In this document: positions 24,305 through 36,294 of the stretch, piece by piece
Layout of the letters: the number at the start of each line of letters is the position of its first letter
Position numbering within the stretch: the stretch's first letter is position 1
Assembly: GCF_018687715.1 (NCBI RefSeq)
Contig: NC_056760.1
Coordinates: 27,146,501-27,210,500, forward strand
From: Carya illinoinensis
Taxonomy: Eukaryota > Streptophyta > Magnoliopsida > Fagales > Juglandaceae
Reading direction: 5' to 3'
DNA length: 64,000 bases
Program-made: the position numbers and the translations under genes
Notes under the pieces: model-generated
Seen by the model: the letters and a program-made list of their open reading frames with translations, nothing else
What the model was told of the DNA's origin: nothing
Databases searched by the model: none

Positions 24305-25849
24305 ATGGAGGCAGAGGACCTGGCTAAACGATGGGAAAGATTACAGCTAACAACGGAGGAAAGTTCACCTCTCCAGGTGAAACTGGATGGGCCAAAGGAG
24401 AGGATCAGGATGGGGGATTACTATATTGTGGGACGGGCTATGGTGGAGAAGAGTGTAAACAACGAAGCTTTTAGAACCACGATGTCACAAATTTGGAGGT
24501 TGCAAGGATGGGTGAGGTTCAAAGAGATAGGTGACCAGAGTTTCTTAATAGAATTTCAGGAACTGGCAGATAAAGAGAAGGTCCTGGGGGGCAGGCCATG
24601 GTTCTTCAACAGGTGCCTATTAACTCTACAAGAAATTGATGCTAAGGTTTCCATTAACAGCATGCAATTTCGTTTTGAACCTTTCTGGGTCCAACTGCAC
24701 AACCTTCCACTAGCCACGATGACTAAGGAGGTTGGAGTGCAGTTTGCAGAATCCATAGGACATGTTATTCAAGTAGATGCAGAGGTTGATGGACGTGCAT
24801 GGGGTCGTTGTTTGAGGGTGAGAGTGGTTGTGGACCTTCACAAACCCCTGCTTAGGGGAAAGTGGATGCTATTTGAAGACCAAGAACATTGGATCTCCTT
24901 CAAATATGAACGCTTACAGAATTTTTGTTTCCACTGCGGTATCCTGTACCACAAAGGTAAAAACTGTAACAGCATACGCCATGAACAACAAAAGGAAGAC
25001 CAGGCCCCCCAATAGTTTGGTCACTGGCTACGAGCTCAACCCATGCACACAGATATCTTTAGTGTCCGTAAGTATGGTGGGTCAAAGGGTGGAGCAAGTG
25101 GTGGAGCAAGCAGAGGAGCATACGGTGGCAATAGCAACCGAGGAGAGCATGTGTCAAAGGAAGGACAATGTGACAGAGAAGAGCCCATGCCAAGCAACCA
25201 TGCTGTGCAGCAGGAGGTGTCAGCGAAAATGAAGGAAACCTTTCCAGCGGGAAACTTGAAAAAGGTTGTCCAAAAAGCAAAGGGTCAAAAGGCAGATGAG
25301 GAAGTCCCAACCACTGAAATGATGACAGGTACAAATCTAGATACTAGTACCAAAGTTCAATTAGATAGTCAACTCCTAAGTTCGCACAAGGCTCCCATAC
25401 TAGACACTGACAATGAGACCTTACTGCCTCGGACCTTTACTATAATGGAAATAGATCAAGTCAAACAAAGTCTAGTTCAGGTAAATACACATCCGAAACT
25501 AGATAAACCAAATGGACTCAATGAGGAAAAGAACACAGGTGAAGGTTTAACTAGGAGGAAGATTGTTAACTTAGAGGCAAGGAAAGTACCTGTTACACAG
25601 CTTGAGGGTCCCATTACCAGAAAATGGAAAAGGCTTGCCCGAGGAGAGGAATCTCATGGAAGTATATCAGAGGAAGCTGCTTTGAATGATATAACCAATA
25701 TTTGCCAAAGGTCAGGGTATAGGAGGGGATGTAAAAGAGGAAGTGAAGAAAATAAACAAGATACTAAGAGAGTCAATAGGCTAGGAAAGGACCATGAAAA
25801 CACAAACCAAGTGGCAGAGGCTGGGAGCCAGCCCTGCCAATATCAATGA
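24305..25849 (+). pseudogene. LINE A ORF1 (DUF4283 and CCHC zinc knuckle), one stop
   Basis: Encodes the RNA-binding ORF1 protein of an L1-type LINE. The ATG at 24305 opens MEAEDLAKRWERLQL. A DUF4283 domain follows (about residues 35-185; RPWFFNRCLLTLQEID, FWVQLHNLPL). A CX2CX4HX4C knuckle is complete (CFHCGILYHKGKNC, about residues 209-222). An in-frame TAG at 25013-25015 interrupts the protein just before FGHWLRAQP, a conserved plant LINE motif (normally FG-WLRA), so this stop is a mutation and not the real end. Reading resumes in the same frame to 25849 through a glycine-rich then charged region. Its TGA overlaps the ATG of ORF2 (ATGA at 25846-25849). Confidence 0.88.
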
Positions 25850-28800
25850 GCATTCTAGTGTGGAACTGCCGAGGGCTTGGGAACCCTCGGCCAGTTAGAA
25901 TCCTTAAAAAACTAGTTAAGGATAAGTGCCCCAATCTAGTCTTTCTAGTGGAAACAAAAACTGAGAAACAAAGATTACAAAGTGTAAGAAGAAGTCTGAG
26001 TTTAGATGGCTGTTTTGCAGTGGATAGCATGGGACTTAGTGGTGGGATTGCTTTATTGTGGAAAGAGGAGTGGGAAGTTACAATTATTAACTACACTCTT
26101 TGGCATATCAGTGCAGTAGTTAAGGAAGAAGACAATGGACAAACATGGCAATTCACAGGATTCTATGGACACCCAGAAACAGCAAAAAGAAAAGGGAGTT
26201 GGCAATTACTTGAAATGTTAAAACCCCCCACACCTATGGCCTGGCAGTGTGCAGGAGACTTCAATGAAATCCTGCACCAGAAGGAGAAACAAGGGGCGGT
26301 AAGTAGACCATACAAACAGATTGAGGATTTCAAGAAGGTAGTCGAGATCTGTGGACTCCAAGACCTCCACTCACTGGGACAAAGCTTTACTTGGTCCAAT
26401 AACAGAAGAGGAAGGGACTTTACAAAAGAAAGAATTGACAGGGCAATGGTTAACAAGGAATGGAGTGAGTTATTTAGCTCTGCCACCTGTACTGCTCTAG
26501 CAGCAATAAAGTCTGATCACTCTCCTCTATGCATCAGCAAACATAAGGAGGGCAATGGAAAAAGGAAAAGGAAAGTGTGCTTTAGATATGAGGTCGCTTG
26601 GGACCTAAAAGAGGAGTGTAAGGTAATAGTAGAAAAAGCTTGGAAGGCAGATAGAATGAATGGAGGAGGAGTCAACTTAGTGAGACTAAAACTTGAACTA
26701 TGCCAGAGGGGTTTAGTGCAATGGAATCAGAAGGAAAGAATGCAGACTCAAAAGGATATCAACCAGAAACTAAAAAAGATTAGTCATCTCCAGGAGACAG
26801 GCAGTGGGGAGCACATAGCAGCCATGAAGCACCTTTAAAACAAAGTTGAGATCTCAATGGAAGCAAATGACATGAAATGAAGACAGAGAGCTAAGCAACA
26901 CTGGATGAAAGTTGGGGACAGAAGCACTACATATTTCCACCTGCAGGCTAATCAAAGAAAGAAGATAAATACCATTAGAAGTGTTCAGGATCCACAAGGG
27001 AGGGTAGTAACTGAGCAGGAGGGTATTGGTGAGGTTTTTACAGGCTTCTTCACATCTTTGTTTACCACTTCCTCCCCAACTAAGTTTGAGGAATGCTTGG
27101 TTGCTTTAAACACCACACTAACCACTGAGATGACAGAATGGCTCCTTAATCCTTTCACCCGAGAAGAAATCCATGGTGCTGTAATCCAAATGAATCCTTT
27201 AGGCTCCCCTGGGCCTGATGGATTCCCAGCTTTCTTCTACCAAAAGCACTGGAAAGTAATAGGAGAGGAGGTATGCCAGTTTGCATTACATGTTCTAAAC
27301 CAAGGTGGTTCCTTAGCTGAGGTAAATGACACTCTTATATCCCTAATCCCAAAAGTTAAATGCCCCACAAAAGTAACTGAATGCAGACCCATTAGCCTGT
27401 GCAATGTACTGTACAAGATTGTCTCAAAAACCCTTGCCAACAGACTAAAAACCATCCTCCCCAACCTCATATCCCCCAACCAAAGTGCCTTTGTACCTGG
27501 CAGATTCATTTCAGACAATGTAATAGTTGCTTATAAAGCTCTTCACTCCATGAGTACAAGAATAAAAGGGAGTATAGCCCTCAAGTTAGACATGAGTAAG
27601 GCTTATGATAGGGTAGAATGGGGCTTTGTGAAAGGTGTTATGTCAAAAATGGGATTCCCTCTCAAGTGGATCAACCTAGTTCAAACATGTCTTAATTCTG
27701 TCACATATTCAATCCTGGTTAGTGGGACACCACAGAAAAAGTTCTTCCCCTCAAGAGGCATAAGACAAGGCGACTCTATGTCCCCCTACATCTTCATTTT
27801 ATGTGCTGAGGCTCTCACCTCATTACTGAACCAAGCTGAAAAACACAAAGAGATAACCCCAGTACAGATAGGAAGAGGCCCCATCACTGTAAACCACATT
27901 TTCTTTGCAGATGACAGCCTCCTTTTCTGCCAAGCAAACCCAAAGGAACTTATTCACTTGCTTGATACTTTAACTGTGTATGAGCAGGCCTCGGGTCAAG
28001 TCCTTAACAAGGAAAAATCATCAGTGTATTTCAGAAAGAACACCAAGCAAGAGACCAAAGATCAAATTCTGCAATTGGCAGGGGTTAAGACTAATGGATC
28101 TTTTGAAAAGTACTTAGGGCTTCCAGCCTGTGTTGGGAGAAGAAAAGTGACTGCATTCCACTCCCTAATTGACAGAACCTGGGCCAGAATTGCAAACTGT
28201 AAAACTAAGCACCTTTAAGTGCAGGGAAAGAAGTATTACTCAAGGTTGTTCTATAGGCCATTCCCACCTATACCATGGGGATATTCCTACTTCCAAACTT
28301 GATCACAAGGAAACTGAATCAACTACTAAGAAAGTTTTGGTGGGGCTATAATGAAGACACATCTAAAATACAGTGGGTCAGCTGGAATCAGATCAGCAAA
28401 AACAAAGAGGCTGGAGGTCTTGGTTTTAGGGACTTCAAAAGCTTTAATCTTGCACTTCTATCCAAACAAGGCTGGAGAATGCTCAATAACCCAACTTCCC
28501 TGGTGGCCATGATTATCAAGCAGAAGTATTGTGGAAAAGGTGATTTCTTAGAAGCACAACTGGGCTCAAGACCATCCTTTGCTTGGAGAGGCATACATGC
28601 AGGCCTAGAGGTCCTTAGAAAAGGGGTGGTATGGAGAGTAGGAAATGGCCAGAGTGTGAATATCTGGTCGGACAACTGGATCCCATCTCTGCCCTCCTAC
28701 AAAGTCATCACCCCAAGAGAAGAAGACTGCTGGTGTGAGCAAGTAAGTGATCTTATTGATTCAATATGTAGAAGTTGGAAGGAATGTCTACTTCAGGAAT

Positions 28801-29947
28801 TGTTTTCAACACACGAGATAGAGGCAATCAAAGCAATACCAGTGTGCCTTGGGGACAGAGAGGATAGGATGATTTGGCAACATACCAACAATGGTCAATT
28901 CTCAGTTAAGAGTTGCTACCACATGCACAGGTCAATGGAAGCTGAAGTAGATGGGGAACCCTCATGTAGAAGACAAGATGCACAAGTGTGAAAGACAATA
29001 TGGAAGATCAAAACCACACCAGCAACCAAAATGTTTTTATGGAGAGCATGCAATGAGGCCCTCCCCACCTTGGCAAATTTGCAAAGGAGAAGAGTTGTGG
29101 AAGATAGTTATTGTAGTATTTGCAAACAAATCCCTGAGACATCAGGTCATGCACTATGGGGTTGTGTTGCTGCGCAGGATGTATGCAACCATAGCAGTAA
29201 AAAGGTTCAAAAAATGACATGTCATAGTGATTCACTTCTTTGATATATGGTCTAATCTAGTGGAGGTGCTGAACACCAGTGAACTTGGAATAGTGGCAGG
29301 TATCTCAAAAGGAATATGGAACAAGAGGAATGAGATTTTACATGGCAAGGAATTTAAGCATCCCACCAAGGTATACAACCAGGCACTAGCAGAGTTGACT
29401 CTATACACAGACAGCTTACAAACCTCAAGAAAGGAAAGCGACAACTCTCGAGCAGAGTCACACAAGTGGAAAAAGCCAGCTGAGAACCACTACAAGGTCA
29501 ATTGGGATGCGGCAGTAAGATCAGTAGAAGGAAGAATTGGCATAGGTGTCATAGTTAAAGACCACACAAGCCAAGTTGCTGGTGCACTCCGGGCTCAAAG
29601 ATCCTTCAGGGAGAGGCCTTTTGATGCAGAGGCCTATGGCTACCGCTAGCAACTGTGTTCATCAAAGAGTTAGGCATACAACAGGCTTCTTTAGAAGGAG
29701 ATTCAAAACAGGTAGTTGACTTGACTGCAAGACAAGGCTTGGATTCGAGCATGGGAGGATGTTAGTGGGAGATGCAAGGAAAATATTGAACTCATGCACA
29801 CAGTGGAGTATTACTCATGTTCCTCGTGAGGCAAACATGGCAGCCCATCGGTTGGCACAAGAAGCATTAGGCTGTTCAGAGGATATCTATGATGTTGAAA
29901 CCTGTCCTTCATGTGTTATGTCAATTGTAATCAAAGAAATGGTGTAA
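25846..29947 (+). pseudogene. LINE A ORF2 (endonuclease, reverse transcriptase, zf-RVT, RNase H), multiply broken
   Basis: The apurinic-type endonuclease (25846-about 26540) keeps its key motifs: VWNCRGLG, ETKT, GDFNE, RIDRA and SDHSP. The reverse transcriptase (about 27050-28200) keeps KLDMSKAYDRVEW, RGIRQGDSMSPYIF and FADDSLLF, so its catalytic aspartates are intact. A zf-RVT segment (MFLWRACNEALP, CSICKQIPETSGHALWGC) and an RVT_3 RNase H (NWDAAV, DAEAY, EGDS) follow. Defects: TAA at 26836, TGA at 26878, a frameshift near 28213, TAG near 28254 (expected Gln), TGA at 28989 (expected Trp), a frameshift near 29235, another near 29646 and another near 29755. The pieces otherwise align in order, so this is a once-complete gene and not an assembly of fragments. 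Confidence 0.9.
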
Positions 29948-30703
29948 TCCTAGCACTCTATGTATGTATGTATCTAGAGTCATCCGTTACAAAATGTTTC
30001 TGGTTTTATTAATGAGATGAGATCTCTTAAAAAAAACAATTTTTAGAGCCAAAACTTCAAATTTTTAAGAAAAATTCAAAATTTTGTTGCATTTTAGATT
30101 AGCTTGTGACAAAAAAAAAATTAAATTGATCTATTCTTAACATTTTCCTAAAAATAAAATTATTTTAAATATAATGGAGATATTTTGAAATTCTTTGAGA
30201 AAAGGATCATTTTTTTATTTTTTATTTATTTTGTAAAGTTTTAAAATAGAGCTAAAAAAGAATTTATCTCTGGTTTGATTATAAAGTTTTGGGTTGGATT
30301 TGCGCAGTATTCTCGATTTCTATTGATGCTTATGATACAGGATCACATAGTTGGAACATTGAAAATGGTTTTGGGGTGATTCTTTGAATGTGATGTGATG
30401 TGTTTCTTTTTCTTTTTTTAAGGGAAACTGTAGGATTGTTCATACTGGCCAGATTTTATCCAGCCCGGAACTCGGATAACCGGGTTTCCGGTTCTGATTT
30501 TCGGCCCAAGTCAACTCCAGTCCCGAACCTGGATTTATAAAACAGGATGGATCCAGACCTAGTACCGGATTTTAAACCCGAAACATGGATTTAAAACCCG
30601 GTACCTGAGTTTTATAAAACAAAAAATGACCAGTTGACAATAGGGTTTCGCACGAGTAGCCGCTCACCCCCTTCCTCTCTGGAGATTTCTCCCCCAGACT
30701 TCC

Positions 30704-30705
<2 letters not shown>

Positions 30706-30750
<45 letters not shown>
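30706..30750. repeat. (CT)n microsatellite
   Basis: About 22 uninterrupted CT units lie inside hAT-like element D, downstream of an AGGGTTTCGC-type leader. Confidence 0.95.
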
Positions 30751-30754
<4 letters not shown>

Positions 30755-31944
30755 AAAGTTTTATTTTATAGACGATGGAAGACTGTCACTCATCCTCTGC
30801 TAATCGAAGACCTGTTACTCACGGCCATCGTTTTCTACTTTTTTGCTCCGTCGTTGACTTCTACAACCCAAGGTTAGATTTTTGTTTCGTCATCTTCTAC
30901 ATTTTTGCCCCGTCGTCGAAGATCTGTAGTGATGTGCTATGTTTGTAACTGCATGTTTTTGGGAATCTGAGTTTGCTGTAGTGATGTTTGTATGCAGAAG
31001 AGAAACAAAAAATAAAACTTTTGACAATTATGAAAAAATAAAAATAAAAATTTTGCTCGATTTGCTCTATATTTAAGTATGGGTTGTTTTTCTTTCTTGG
31101 TTCTGTAGCATTTGTGATGTCTGTGAGGGAGAGAAACAGAGAAATATACCTTTTGTCGAGATCCCTCACCCCTCTTCTCTCCCATTTGCCCATATCTCGC
31201 AGATCACTAAAACCTTTGGTTTTTATTGTTCTTTTTTTTTTTAATATTTTGGAGCTCATGTTTGATTTTTGTGAGAGAAACTTCAAAGCCTGCTGTGTGA
31301 AAAATGTAATGTTTTTTTGGGATTTTCATTTGGCTTTCTTTTTTCGAGTTTAAATTTCCACTCATAAGGTTATATTTTTAATTTGTTAAATTAGAAGAAT
31401 ATATAGAGAGTCGTTAGTGAAGATGGGTTTAGGATTGTTGCAAGATTCGCGCACTAATGGGGTTTTCTTTGATTCTCTAAGTGAATGTATGTGAATCATT
31501 CAGTATTTTGGTTAGTGTTCCTAAAGCAAGTAAGTGATAGCATTCAACTTTGTATGTTTGACTTCCTCCATAAGCCTCTTTCAAAAGTTATGTGGGACCC
31601 GGAAAAGATTTTGCATATGGCCAACCATGTGTGTCTTCATTTCCAGTTCTCTTTGCATCTTTCTGTGAGCTTTTTTTTATAGATTCAGGATCTTCTATAG
31701 TTATGCATCAACCTTTCAGAATTGTAGCTAGCTGAATATTCATGCACGAGGAATTTAGCTAGAGTTTTCTTGAAAGGGAATATCCTGGCAAAGCTCCTCA
31801 TGCAAAGAGAGAAACCGAATTCTTCAAACAAAAGCAGTTAAAACCAAGGTATATTAAACATCTAATATGACTACATTAATGTGTTTTATTTTTATATTTC
31901 AATCTATTCCAAACTAACAATTGATAGTGTCATCATATATTACA

Positions 31945-31978
31945 GAGACCCATTCTAAAAGAAAAGCCACACTGCTTT

Positions 31979-32017
<39 letters not shown>

Positions 32018-32155
32018 AAGAGCCCATAGTATTTTTTTTAACGGAGACCCATTCTAGTGTTAAATTTGAACTAGACATTATTAACATTGTGCAAACATAG
32101 TTTTATAAATGGGAAAATAAAAATACTAGAGTAAAAAAAAAAAAAAAAAAAAAAA
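31945..32155. repeat. Duplicated unit with two long A tracts
   Basis: GAGACCCATTCTA occurs at 31945 and 32044, and each is followed by sequence ending in a pure A run of over 20 bases and then GAGCCC (about 32022 and 32157). This could be a tandem duplication or two retro-insertions at the same phrase; the units differ in their middles. Confidence 0.55.
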
Positions 32156-33506
32156 AGAGCCCCTTTTAAGGAATTAGTCTAAATGTCCAGTTGCTGTCGA
32201 GGATAGTATCTGCTAAGATGCACTATGGAAACAAATTGGTAACAGGCTTAGGGGAACTCATCCTTGTGCTTGCTGAAGTATTTAATAGTCGATAGGCTTT
32301 AGCTGCCATGCTGTTTATTCATAAGTGAGTTTTTTCTTATTTTATAATCTACTGAATTTTTTTACTAATGTTTCATGCCAGCTTTTCTATTAATGTTTTG
32401 AGTAATCATCTTGAAATACAAATTGTCATAATCCAAAAAGCTTCAATGATGCAGTATATGACTAGAAGATTGGAGGAGGTAAATTTGGGTTTCCCTTTAG
32501 GAATGTGTAAGAGTAGTAATAATGTATCTGTTAGGCTACCATCTCTTTGAATGGCTTCCCATACAATTTGAAAATTTATTTGTTCTCTCTCTGGGAGAAG
32601 TTGATGCTAGGCCATCTTATTAGTTAACCAGATCTGGCTTGTGGGTTATAGATCCTGTTGGCATGATAAGATTACTGGTTCTCTTTTTATGTTTGAAGTG
32701 CTGGATGGTGGCGACTCTAGACCTACCTTTAGAGTCAAAAGGTGTTCATGCCATTGATTGCCTATTCCAAATGGCATAATCGTCCTTAGTTGGCCTATCC
32801 CTAGACCTTTTGCTGGTCATGCTAATGAAAAAAGTTATGACATTACTTCTAATGCTTTATCTTCTTTCCTTTTATGTTTTTCAACAACAAAATTGTAGGG
32901 CTTTGGTAAAAGCTTATGAGATGAACCCATTGATTCATCTTCTGTTTGGGTGGCTACAGCAAATAGACTTTAAGTTTTATTTAGTGTGATTAAATCACAT
33001 GGAAGACTATGTTATTGATATGTAACTTAGCTTATAATTTTATATTTTGTAATGTAATCTAATTTGTAGTGAATTGCATGCATTTTAGTTTTTCATTTTT
33101 ATATATTTTATTATTCTAGACAATGTTAGTATTATGCTTTTTTAACATTATCTCTTAGAAAAATATTTCATAAAATATAGGCTTTTATAAAATTAAAAAA
33201 AAATGATGATTTTCAACAGTTTTTTTTTTAAATTTCTATAATAAGTATAGGCTTTTACATAAAAGAGAATTATGCTTATGTTTGTTATAGAGAGAGAGAG
33301 AGAGAGAGAGAATTATGCTTATGCTTTTCAACATGAATTTTTCTTAAAAAATATTTAATATAATTTAGGTTTTTAGTTAAAAAAAAAACCGGGTTTAACC
33401 CAGATCTGACCAGGATTAATCCGGTCTAGGTTTCAGCCCGGGTTTGAAACCTGGGTTGCGGTCCGGGTATACCCGGGTTCCGACCATGAACAACCCTAAG
33501 AAATTG

Positions 33507-34249
33507 TCATCATTCATTTATCAGATAAACTTACATCTATGACCTGATATATTATGAGATATTCTCATATTAAACATGACATTATAAACTAAAATAATAC
33601 ATTTGAAGTTCCACTAGTACACTATTTCTTTTTGTGACTGGTCTAATCTTCACTATTATTGATACTTTCTTCAGACAAACGTCTAAGAAATAATACTTAC
33701 TGCCTAAACAGAGACTCAACCTCAGCCTTCATAGAAAGAGAGGATTCAACATCTACAGACAAAAGTATAAGAGACAGACTACAAAAATCTAAGAGACGAA
33801 CTCTTTTTTTATTTTAATTAACAATAAAATATAATTATGTGTTTCTTTAGATGGGATGTGTTTCTTTTTAATTATGCGTATTTTGTTCGTTGAAATCTTA
33901 AATACAAAAATATAATTATTACTATGTAGTTTTTTATTTATTATTTTATAAGAAATATAATTCATTCATATAAAAGTAAACATATACAAAGTAGCTCAAT
34001 TACAATGCAACATCTAATAATACTCTATGCATAATAAAATCTGAACATAGATGTTACCAATTACCATTGAACTGTATCTTCTACTAATCTACCAATCATG
34101 AACGACCTCATTGTCCTGAAAATTTGAAATCTTCTAAATAGAAACTAAATTTTCATAATTATCAATGTATAGCTGAATTTAGAAGCAATTAAATTTTATT
34201 AATTGTATATGGATTCTCTCTCACGATGAGTTTTCTCTCCAGCTCCTTG
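33507..34249. other. AT-rich spacer, nothing recognised
   Basis: No coding frame or repeat boundary is visible between hAT-like element D and the older LINE. Composition is strongly AT-rich. Confidence 0.5.
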
Positions 34250-34405
34250 ATGAGTTCAAATCCAATCTAACCAGGTTAAGCCTGTACATGCCAACAAACA
34301 GCCCAGCACAACCATTAGTTAAAAACTTTCAGGAAACCTGTCTCCCTCTACCTGCCCTTCCCAACAACCAACATCCTTCCCCTTTTACTCTTCACAGAAA
34401 CCACC

Positions 34406-36292
34406 ATGTCATCATCTCAACCCACGAAGCCAATAGAGGTACAAAACTAGATTTCACTCTGGAATGACCTCAATTTGCAACCAGAAACAGAATTTGCCAC
34501 GCAACTGTTAGCCCATGTTTTAATAGGAAGAATTATATCATCCAGGCCCTTGAACAAAAATGCTCTGCATGCAATGATAAGATCGGCTTGGAGTTTCACT
34601 GGGGCGCTAAATATTGAAGACCTAGATGCAAACACTTTCTTGTTCACTTTCAAAACACAACAAGAAAAAACTCGGGTGATGGATCAAAGACCATGGAACA
34701 TAAAAGGCTTCCACATGCTCGTTTGCGACTAGCCTCCATGTTTAAGCTTGAGAGAAGTTGATTTGAAGAAATCAGTTTTTTGGGTTCAGATACATGGATT
34801 GCCATTAGAATTTATGACCCATCAGAATACAGAGAAAATAGCGATGAAGCTTGGGAGATTCATTTAAGTAGAAAAAGCAGAGCATCCAAGAATACTATTT
34901 AGAAGATATATGCGTGTTCAAGTAGAGATAAATGTGGAAAAGCCATTACTAGAAGGTTTCCCTCTCATCAGGCCAAGAAAACGGACTACATGGATCAACT
35001 TCAAGTATGAAAGATTGTCAGATTTCTGCTATTGTTGTGGTTGTCTAGGACATATCTAACAAGTTTGTCCTCTCCTACAAGATCAAACTAAGGTGACGAA
35101 TTATGGACCATGGATGAGAGCAGAAAGTCAGGTCATCAGGGGCAACAACAGCATGGAAAACATGCATCATCCACAAGATAACCATCCATCTGAAATCAAC
35201 CATTTTGTCGCTTCTCATCTGGTAATAGAAACAAGAAATTTTTTCCTGGATAATCGTGTGAAAGGCAAAGAGAAAGTATATCCTGTAGAAGTCAGTGCTA
35301 TGTTCTGTCAAAAGTTTGCAAGTGAGTCACTGGAAAATCAAGAAGAAAGAAAAATGAACAATATCTATGAACTAGTGCAAATTAGCCAGCGAAACTGCAT
35401 GAGCATGGAGATGGGAGGCATGTTCATAGGGACACGTGGCGGCACAACAAATAAGGAGGCAAACTAGTTAGAGGTATTAAAGGAAAATGATTCTGGTCAT
35501 GTCAAATTCTTGGCTGAGGAAGAAAATATCCAATTTAATCCTCTGATCTCGACCACTCATTTCAATAAAGGAAATCTGACGGCAGTAATCAAACCCCAAG
35601 CTTTTAAAGCCAGCCCAAAACCATTTAATACCATCCTATTGCCCTACAATGCTCAACCGTCAGAATCAAATGATCAAAGGGATCAAACAATCGGTATGGG
35701 GCCTGCAGAACAAAGCCTCTTTCATCAAATCCTAACCCAATTTGAAAATCTCCAAAGCCCAACAAACCTAAGCCTAAAAAATCATTCACTTTTAATATTG
35801 GTCAGCCATTTGGAAAATCGATTCTGGCCTTGAGGCCTAACTAGGTGGGTCAAAACATAGTGAAAATCCCACTATCCAACCAGCATGAAATCAGCCCACC
35901 TCTGAGTACTTTTCCCTTTCATCCACCTCAAACCCGAGACATTGCCTCTATTAAACTCCCTACACACAACCTAACCCTAACTCCAGAAAACCCAATGGCA
36001 TTCTTGGCTACACCTAGAACAGGATCAGAGCAGGCTTACAAGGCATTTGGAAGGATAATGACTCAAGTAGGGAAAGAATCGGCAAATGAAGAGAACATTC
36101 CGATAGCAAGGATTTTTCAATCTCAAAAATAGAAATGGTATGAGCAATTCAGCAAGAGATAAAAAAAGTCAAGGTTCACCATATCTGACAAATGATACTT
36201 TCTCTGGTAATGAATCAAAGTCTTAGGTTTTCAATTCACTCACAATAGCTGATGCGGCTGAAGTGGCAGGGCCTATGTTGCCACCAAACTAG
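34406..36292 (+). pseudogene. LINE B ORF1 (DUF4283 and zinc knuckle remnants)
   Basis: The likely start is the ATG at 34406 (MSSSQPTKPIEVQN, then a stop). A DUF4283-like part follows (NALHAMIRSAWSF, NTFLFTFKTQQEK, RPWNIKGFHMLV). The zinc knuckle near 35025-35070 reads CYCCGCLGHI, stop, QVCP, so the CX2CX4HX4C spacing is kept but one codon is TAA. The downstream proline/serine-rich region is broken into several frames. The final TAG at 36290 lies two bases before the ORF2 start position, where ATG has become ATA. Confidence 0.7.
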
Positions 36293-36294
36293 AC

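Larger units (their letters stand above)
24065..30034 (+). mobile_element. Full-length L1-type LINE (LINE A) with 14-bp target duplication
   Basis: The element is flanked by AACAATTTTTAGAG at 24051-24064 and 30035-30048, a perfect 14-base direct repeat. It ends in a short A tail (about 30029-30034), as made by target-primed reverse transcription. A 240-base 5' UTR precedes ORF1 (24305-25849) and ORF2 (25846-29947), with a short 3' UTR. Both ends and both ORFs are present, so the insertion was full-length. About nine stops and frameshifts now disable it. Its base composition is richer in G and C than the surrounding DNA. Confidence 0.93.
30431..33498. mobile_element. hAT-like element D (TAGGRTTGTTCAT ends), 3.07 kb
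   Basis: The left end TAGGATTGTTCAT and right end ATGAACAACCCTA form an inverted pair with one mismatch in 13. The flanking octamers GGAAACTG (30423-30430) and AGAAATTG (33499-33506) agree at 6 of 8 positions, and both differences are transitions, as in a decayed hAT target duplication. Both arms carry many CCCGG/CCGGGT words, parallel to the CCGGT words of elements A-C. The interior has a leader-like stretch (AGGGTTTCGC, then CT repeats) and long A tracts, but no transposase frame. It could be a gene-fragment-carrying derivative. Confidence 0.78.
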
